The notes under the pieces: generated by a model | The model's database searches: none | Told to the model about the DNA's origin: nothing | The model's input: only the letters and a program-made list of their open reading frames with translations | Origin: Thermincola carboxydiphila | Lineage (GTDB): Bacteria; Bacillota; Thermincolia; Thermincolales; UBA2595 | DNA: 64,000 nt | Direction: 5' to 3' | Assembly: GCA_016841325.1 (NCBI GenBank) | Contig: JAENZJ010000016.1 | Coordinates: forward strand, 1-64,000 | Program-made: the position numbers and the translations under genes | In this document: piece after piece, positions 59,008-64,000 of the stretch | Layout of the letters: every line of letters begins with the position of its first letter | How positions within the stretch are numbered: position 1 is the stretch's first letter

Positions 59008-60156
59008 ATGCATGTGGTTAAATTAAAAGAACGTTTTTCACTCCTTGGGGTGATTATTATCGGTTTCCTGATGGGAGCCATGTTTGTGGCCGGTGGGGTT
59101 GCCGCCTATAAGCTCTATTTCCCTCCGGCTGTAGTGGCAGAGGATGGTAATAATGCTGAACCTGTAAAAATCGGGCCGACAGACATATCTCAAACTGTTA
59201 AAAAAGCCAGTCCTGCAGTGGTAAATATTGAATCATTTGCTACACAGACATCACAGATGAGTCCATTTATGAATGACCCCTTTTTCAGGGAATTTTTCGG
59301 TAGGAATTTTGAGTTTGAGCCATATCCTGAACAGTCTACCGGAATCGGGACAGGTTTTATCTTTGACAAAAGCGGTCTGATTATTACCAATGAACACGTT
59401 ATTCACGGGGCCTCCAAAATAGAAGTAACTATCGACGGATTTGACAAACCCCTGAGTGCAAAGGTGGTTGGCTCAGATCAGGAACTGGACCTGGCAGTAC
59501 TTAAGGTGTCGGTTAACAAAGACCTGCCTGTTTTGAAACTGGGTGATTCCAATAAAACTGAAGTCGGCAGCTGGGTAATCGCTATTGGTAACCCTTACGG
59601 CCTTGACCATACCGTTACCGTTGGGGTCATCAGCGCCAAGGGTCGCCCCGTACAAGTATCAGGCCGTATGTTTAAAGACCTCCTGCAGACAGATGCAGCC
59701 ATCAACCCCGGCAACAGCGGCGGCCCACTTTTGAATACGGCAGGTGAAGTAATCGGAATCAATACCGCAGTTAATGCATCTGCCCAGGGGATCGGTTTCG
59801 CCATTCCAGTGGCTACAGTAAAAGAGGTTCTTGATGATCTGGTAAACAACGGCAAGGTCACCAAACCCTATATCGGGGTCTATCTGCAGCCTGTTGACAA
59901 AGAACTTGCCGAGTACTTCGGTGCACCCGATACCAATGGAGCCATCGTTGCTTATGTGGTCCCCGGTAGCCCTGCTGAAAAGGCCGGATTGCGCAAGGGG
60001 GATATCATTGTGGAAATGGCCAAAAAGAAAATTAAGACTCCTGAAGATGTTACCAATAACTTAAAGAAGATAAAAATCGGAGATAAGGTCGTCTTCCAGG
60101 TGTTCAGAGAAGGGCACACAGAATTTATCACTGTAAAAATCGGTGAAAAACCTTAA
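59008..60156 (+). CDS. HtrA/DegP-like trypsin-type serine protease with one PDZ domain
   Basis: 382 aa. N-terminal membrane anchor (about 8-33), protease domain (about 60-270) and a PDZ domain (about 285-375). Catalytic triad: His in NEHVIHG, Asp in DLAVLKV, Ser in NPGNSGGPLLN. It degrades misfolded proteins outside the membrane. The ATG at 59008 follows aaaggag; GTG codons at 59005 and 59014 are alternatives. It is a plus-strand single gene ending in a terminator shared with the convergent AraC gene. Confidence 0.92.
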   Translation: MHVVKLKERFSLLGVIIIGFLMGAMFVAGGVAAYKLYFPPAVVAEDGNNAEPVKIGPTDISQTVKKASPAVVNIESFATQTSQMSPFMNDPFFREFFGRNFEFEPYPEQSTGIGTGFIFDKSGLIITNEHVIHGASKIEVTIDGFDKPLSAKVVGSDQELDLAVLKVSVNKDLPVLKLGDSNKTEVGSWVIAIGNPYGLDHTVTVGVISAKGRPVQVSGRMFKDLLQTDAAINPGNSGGPLLNTAGEVIGINTAVNASAQGIGFAIPVATVKEVLDDLVNNGKVTKPYIGVYLQPVDKELAEYFGAPDTNGAIVAYVVPGSPAEKAGLRKGDIIVEMAKKKIKTPEDVTNNLKKIKIGDKVVFQVFREGHTEFITVKIGEKP

Positions 60157-60165
60157 AACAAATTC

Positions 60166-60230
60166 AAACCCGCTCGCTGCACAGGTATGGCTTACAGCCG
60201 CCAAAACCTGGCAACGGCGGGTTTTGTTTT
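60166..60230 (+). terminator. Terminator after htrA
   Basis: aaacccgc pairs with gcgggttt across about 43 bases that can fold further, followed by gttttc. It lies in the 76-base gap between htrA and the convergent AraC gene. Confidence 0.6.
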
Positions 60231-60232
60231 CT

Positions 60233-61123
60233 CTAACTTTGTTTACAAACCTGCTTCCGGTATTCTGAAGGCGTCAGGCCGGTTTTCCTTTTGAAAGCCG
60301 TTGTAAAATGGCTCAGGCTGTTAAACCCTGTCATATAGCAGACCTGAGTGATGGAGTGTTGTCCTGAGCCGAGCAATTGGGATGCCCTGTCGATTTTTAT
60401 GTCCAGCAGAAATTCAAAAGGAGTTTTCCCGGTTTCTGCCTTAAACACCCTGATAAAATGATATGGACTGAGATTGGCAACCTGAGCCAGCGCATTTAAT
60501 GAAAGGGTGTCATGATATGATTCCATTAAAAAGTCGATGGCCTTTTTAATGTTCGTTTTCTCGTAATAATTCTTTTCCCTTACAGGGAACGAAACATTGT
60601 TTTCCACCGTCCTGAGCAGATTAACGACAATCTGTATGGCCAGGCTTTCAAGTATTAATTCATACCCCTGCTGCCTGTTCCTGGCCTCACAGGCAAACAG
60701 GCTCAGTAGTTCATTGAAGCCGGTAAAAAAAGCATCAGCCTTATTTTTGAAATAAACGTCACTTGTACCACTTATGGAACGTGATACTTTCCGGATCAGA
60801 GAGCGGTCTATCATCACAGCCGAAAAATAGCAGTTACTGACGGGTCTCGAGGGCCCATGGGCCTGATTTGGATTAAAGGCATATATGGTATTCGGTTCAG
60901 GCCGAAATTCGAGTTTATCAAGTCGGGTCTGCGGCATCACGTAAGGAAGCAAAAATTCGTAGGAATCATGTGCATGACTCCCTTCAGGCAGACTAATGCC
61001 GTTTTTAACCAAAGAAACCCCTATGCCCTTGGCGATTGTCAGATTAGTATCTGTTGCCAGGCGCTGGGGCGGAAAATGCGGGGGCGCCTCTCCAAAGAAA
61101 AGCCTTTTGCCATAATCATCCAT
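60233..61123 (-). CDS. AraC-family transcriptional regulator
   Basis: 296 aa. N-terminal cupin-like sensing domain (about 30-130, EGSHAHDSYEFLLPYVMPQT) and a C-terminal AraC double helix-turn-helix (about 195-293; LSLNALAQVANLSPYHFIRVFKAETGK, SITQVCYMTGFNSLSHFTTAFKRKTGL). Ligand and targets are unknown. Start ATG has gggg-aag upstream. It is a lone gene between htrA and the penicillin-binding protein gene. Confidence 0.88.
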   Translation of the reverse strand: MDDYGKRLFFGEAPPHFPPQRLATDTNLTIAKGIGVSLVKNGISLPEGSHAHDSYEFLLPYVMPQTRLDKLEFRPEPNTIYAFNPNQAHGPSRPVSNCYFSAVMIDRSLIRKVSRSISGTSDVYFKNKADAFFTGFNELLSLFACEARNRQQGYELILESLAIQIVVNLLRTVENNVSFPVREKNYYEKTNIKKAIDFLMESYHDTLSLNALAQVANLSPYHFIRVFKAETGKTPFEFLLDIKIDRASQLLGSGQHSITQVCYMTGFNSLSHFTTAFKRKTGLTPSEYRKQVCKQS

Positions 61124-61206
61124 TTACTTCCCCTCAAACCAACAGAATTATGTTATGGAACCATATTTACCCTTTAATAATAACCTGAATCGTATCGATT
61201 TGGCAA

Positions 61207-62850
61207 CTACTTCTCCAATTCCAGGATTTCCTGCATAATCTCCCTGAAGATCGGAGCAGCAGTCTGGCCTCCGCTCACCCCGTCCTTAACCATGACAGAA
61301 ACCACAAAACGGGGATTATTCAGGGGTGCATAGCCGCTAAACCAGGCATCAATATGTTCGTTTCCCGACTGTGCTGAGCCGGTCTTTCCCGCACTTCCGT
61401 AACCCTCTACCCATGCCTCTTTACCTGTGCCTTCCCGGGTTACCCTTTCCAGCATTCCCTGCAGTGTATATGCAGTAGCCTCCGATACGGCCCGCCTTTT
61501 TTTCCCCGGCTCAATAAAACGCTCCACCAGGCCCTCATCGCTGACCACTGCCTTTACCAGTCTTGGTGGTGTATAAATCCCGCCTCCGGCAATCACATTC
61601 ATCATTGCCGATACCTGGATAACGCTGGCCTCTACAGGCCATTGTCCGAGGCTTGCATTCGTCAGATTGTACTTCTTCCCGATAAGACTCAACTGATCTC
61701 TTGTGTCAACATCCTGATAACCTATTATATCTCCGGACCCAAAACCAAAACGCAGTGCATATTCCGTTAACTTTCCGGCACCCATTTCAAGTCCCAGCCT
61801 TGCAAAAACCGGATTACATGAATAGGTAACCGCCTGGGAAAAGGTTAGCAGGCCATGGCCTTCTTTCCGGTAGCACTTTACTATGTCATCCTGTTCGCCG
61901 ATACACAGGTATGTTTCCCCCGGTTCTGCAAATCCTTCTTCGAGGGCAGCGGCTGCAACAACCACCTTGAAAACCGACCCCGGCTGATATGGTAAAAGCC
62001 CATGATTGAGGTATGACTCCTCATGTTCTTTACGGGGGATTTCATCTCCAAGAAAATAATCAGGTCTGCTGGCCAGGGCCAGGATGTCACCTGTCCCTGC
62101 CTCCATTACAACAACCGCACCCTCCCTGACCCCGGACCTGTCCATAACCCGCTCAACCACTCCCTGGATTTGCCTGTCAATAGTGAGGACGACATCTTTT
62201 CGTTGGCTGTCAACTGGGTTTTCCTCAATCCTCAGCCCCAATCCGCCAATAAGCCTGCCCCTGGCATCAACAAACACCCTTGCTGCAGACCTGGGGGCAG
62301 CGCCGTTTAAGTCACTGTCATAGACAGCTTCAATACCCATCTTCCCTTCCCAGGTTTCTTTGTTTTTGCCCACACCCAGGAAACCCAGCACATGCGCTCC
62401 CAGGGATGGTTTCCTTTCGCGTATTTTGGCCTTTACCACCATTATCCCGGGTAGTGCCAGGCTTTTCAGTTCACCAGCCTGGCTCGCAGTTAAATCCCTG
62501 GGAATCATCTTTGCTTTTGTGGTAAAATACCCAGCAGCCTGTGAAATGTCTATATTCAGCACTTCAGCCAGCAAGCCTATCTCCCTGTCCCTGTCCTCCA
62601 CCTGCCACGGAAGTACAATCACCCTTTCAGCCTCCCGATAACCAGTCAGGGGAATCATCTTCCGGTCAAGAATTTGCCCCCGCGGCGGTATTTCCAGTGA
62701 TATCAGCTGTGTCTGCTGAGCCAGGGCCTGCCGGCTTAGCCGCGGTCCTTCATATATTTGTATATAGACCAGGTGAGCTGCCAGGCTGCAGAAAACCACA
62801 GCAAAACCACAAAACAAAAGAACGGTCCGTTTCCTGTTTCTGTTATCCAC
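61207..62850 (-). CDS. Class B penicillin-binding protein (PBP2/SpoVD-like)
   Basis: 547 aa. N-terminal membrane anchor (RTVLLFCGFAVVFCSLAAHL), dimerisation domain (about 45-240) and transpeptidase domain. Active-site motifs: PGSVFKVV (SxxK), YSCNP (SxN) and KTGSAQ (KTG). No PASTA domain. It crosslinks peptidoglycan; its small size and the lack of PASTA domains could fit a sporulation or elongation role. The GTG at 62850 has ggagggg 6 bases upstream; the frame extends to 62940 without support. Confidence 0.88.
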   Translation of the reverse strand: MDNRNRKRTVLLFCGFAVVFCSLAAHLVYIQIYEGPRLSRQALAQQTQLISLEIPPRGQILDRKMIPLTGYREAERVIVLPWQVEDRDREIGLLAEVLNIDISQAAGYFTTKAKMIPRDLTASQAGELKSLALPGIMVVKAKIRERKPSLGAHVLGFLGVGKNKETWEGKMGIEAVYDSDLNGAAPRSAARVFVDARGRLIGGLGLRIEENPVDSQRKDVVLTIDRQIQGVVERVMDRSGVREGAVVVMEAGTGDILALASRPDYFLGDEIPRKEHEESYLNHGLLPYQPGSVFKVVVAAAALEEGFAEPGETYLCIGEQDDIVKCYRKEGHGLLTFSQAVTYSCNPVFARLGLEMGAGKLTEYALRFGFGSGDIIGYQDVDTRDQLSLIGKKYNLTNASLGQWPVEASVIQVSAMMNVIAGGGIYTPPRLVKAVVSDEGLVERFIEPGKKRRAVSEATAYTLQGMLERVTREGTGKEAWVEGYGSAGKTGSAQSGNEHIDAWFSGYAPLNNPRFVVSVMVKDGVSGGQTAAPIFREIMQEILELEK

Positions 62851-63018
62851 AAATTTCCCCTCCGGAATACCTGATATTCCGGCAACAATGCCGCTCCCAC
62901 TAGCATAAACTCTGTGAAGAAATTTTATACAGGTCCGCACCGCTTAGCTCTGTTCATTTTAATGACACATCCATTAATTATGGGAATACGATAATAGTGA
63001 GAAAGGAGGACTGAACCC

Positions 63019-63909
63019 ATGCTATATTATGTACAACCGGGTGACACCCTTTGGAATATAGCCCGCCGCTTTAACACGACAGTAAGTGCCATTCTGGATG
63101 CCAATGTTATTTGTAATCCAAACCTTATTTTCACCGGCCAGCCCCTTATCATTCCCCGCCCTGGCCTGGAACTGCCCACTGCCGGAGCCGGGCCATATTA
63201 TGTCGTCTTACCCGGTGACTCCCTCTACTGCCTGGCCCGCCAACTGGGGACAACCGTTGCCGTCCTTGCAGGGATAAACTCCCTGGCTAACCCTGACCTT
63301 ATATACTCCGGTTCAGAACTGCTGATCATCCCGGATACCGTCCCTGACCCAGTCACCCTGAAGGCCGAGTGGGAAAGCACCGGAGGTTTCCCCTGTGAAG
63401 AAATCCCGGAATTCACCATATATGGTATCTACTACCTGGGTACATTCCGCTGGGCTAGTCTGGGCCGGAGAGCGTTACCCTACCTTCTGGACTTACTAAA
63501 CCATTCCTGTTACATTGTCCGCCTTTATACCCTGGAAGCCCTGGGCCGTATAGGAAGAAACTCCCAGGTCACCGTGGCCTTAACCCCGCTCCTGAATGAC
63601 CCCAACCCCAGTGTTGCCAAACAGGCTGCATTTACTCTGCGGCGGATTTCCCTGGTGCAGAGTTATGGGAAAAGGGTTCACCTGTTAACCACAAACAATG
63701 AACTCATTACAAATTTGAACACCGGTACACCTGTGGTCCCTATACCTGAGGGTACTGAAATCGTGGTGCTGAGGTGGCATATCCCCAGTCCAACCGGTGA
63801 GGAAGGCCCCAGAGGAGGGATCCAGATTTATGACCGTGTCCAGGTCGTGAATACAGGACAAATCGGTTACCTGCCCCGCTTTGGATTGGAGCAGCTGACC
63901 TTTATATGA
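63019..63909 (+). CDS. Two LysM domains followed by HEAT-like repeats
   Basis: 296 aa without a signal peptide. Two LysM domains (about 3-47, YYVQPGDTLWNIARRFNTTV, and 60-105, YYVVLPGDSLYCLARQLGTT). Residues 140-215 form HEAT-like repeats (IVRLYTLEALGRIGRNSQV, PNPSVAKQAAFTLRRI). The last 70 residues are beta-rich. LysM proteins made without export signals are typical of spore coat and cortex proteins made in the mother cell, as SafA and YaaH are. Strong ribosome site aaaggagg. The combination with HEAT repeats is uncommon. Confidence 0.8.
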   Translation: MLYYVQPGDTLWNIARRFNTTVSAILDANVICNPNLIFTGQPLIIPRPGLELPTAGAGPYYVVLPGDSLYCLARQLGTTVAVLAGINSLANPDLIYSGSELLIIPDTVPDPVTLKAEWESTGGFPCEEIPEFTIYGIYYLGTFRWASLGRRALPYLLDLLNHSCYIVRLYTLEALGRIGRNSQVTVALTPLLNDPNPSVAKQAAFTLRRISLVQSYGKRVHLLTTNNELITNLNTGTPVVPIPEGTEIVVLRWHIPSPTGEEGPRGGIQIYDRVQVVNTGQIGYLPRFGLEQLTFI

Positions 63910-64000
63910 TACTCACAGGCCAGGGGAGGTTCTGCAGGATATCCATTACCTCAGCATAAGTCTCAGGGGTGACGTGGACGACCACCTCTCCTGTGCCCGG
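63902..64000 (-). CDS. C-terminal end of a gene cut by the window edge
   Basis: The last 32 codons of a minus-strand frame, ending with TAA at 63902: GEVVVHVTPETYAEVMDILQ then NLPWPVSII. It overlaps the 3' end of the LysM gene by 8 bases. Too short to identify. Confidence 0.5.
   Translation of the reverse strand, partial: PGTGEVVVHVTPETYAEVMDILQNLPWPVSII

Overview
The window looks like chromosome of an anaerobic, endospore-forming, Gram-positive (monoderm) bacterium of the class Clostridia, most like Desulfotomaculum, Pelotomaculum and other Peptococcaceae. The evidence is the gene order efp - CD1247-like - spoIIIAA to AH - accB/accC - asp23 - amaP - nusB, an uninterrupted sigK, a type IV pilus locus without an outer-membrane secretin, an S-layer (SLH) protein and a corrinoid methyltransferase cluster. 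Almost everything is on the minus strand, with strong GGAGG ribosome sites and frequent TTG or GTG starts. This assignment is by gene content only.

Layout, low to high coordinates. 0.3-6.7 kb: a TsaD-like protein, nusB, DUF2273, amaP, asp23, accC and a carboxyltransferase fused to a biotin carrier (two-subunit pyruvate carboxylase). 6.9-12.6 kb: the complete spoIIIA operon, interrupted between spoIIIAE and spoIIIAF by a palindromic repeat. 12.7-16.8 kb: CD1247-like zinc-ribbon protein, EF-P, Xaa-Pro peptidase, aroQ, TldE. 17-25 kb: an AhpD-like protein, two secreted or anchored proteins, an MFS exporter, a PAS-GAF-GGDEF protein, an ArgA-type acetyltransferase and TldD. 25-27.9 kb: aroB, aroK, aroC. 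28-39 kb: a full type IV pilus operon (pilB, pilT, pilC, pilA, pilD, four minor pilins, pilM, pilN, pilO). 39.2-42.8 kb: a MerR-like regulator, aroE, YqeG, a polysaccharide deacetylase and a small membrane protein. 42.9-46.6 kb: a decayed acyl-CoA synthetase abutting a large RCC1-repeat/SLH protein. 46.8-49.6 kb: a tandem-domain SpeD-like protein with a promoter and leader terminator, a small ORF and a MocR regulator. 49.8-56.5 kb: a methylotrophic cluster with a GltS-type transporter, a non-pyrrolysine MttB homologue, two corrinoid proteins, a methyl-THF methyltransferase and a PocR/AraC regulator. 56.6-64 kb: sigK, an EamA transporter, two small membrane proteins, HtrA, an AraC regulator, a class B penicillin-binding protein, a LysM/HEAT protein and the tail of one more gene.

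How parts fit together. The 49.8-56.5 kb cluster can be read as one catabolic unit: import a methylated amine or carboxylate, remove a methyl group with the MttB-type enzyme onto the corrinoid protein, pass it to tetrahydrofolate, and control expression through the PocR/AraC protein and an upstream palindrome. The most unusual points are the carboxyltransferase-biotin carrier fusion that keeps an internal ribosome site and start, a dispersed palindromic repeat found three times (once inside spoIIIA, once inside the pilus operon), the two-domain SpeD-like protein in which only the second half keeps the pyruvoyl serine, and its attenuator-like leader. No tRNA, rRNA, CRISPR array or insertion sequence was recognised.
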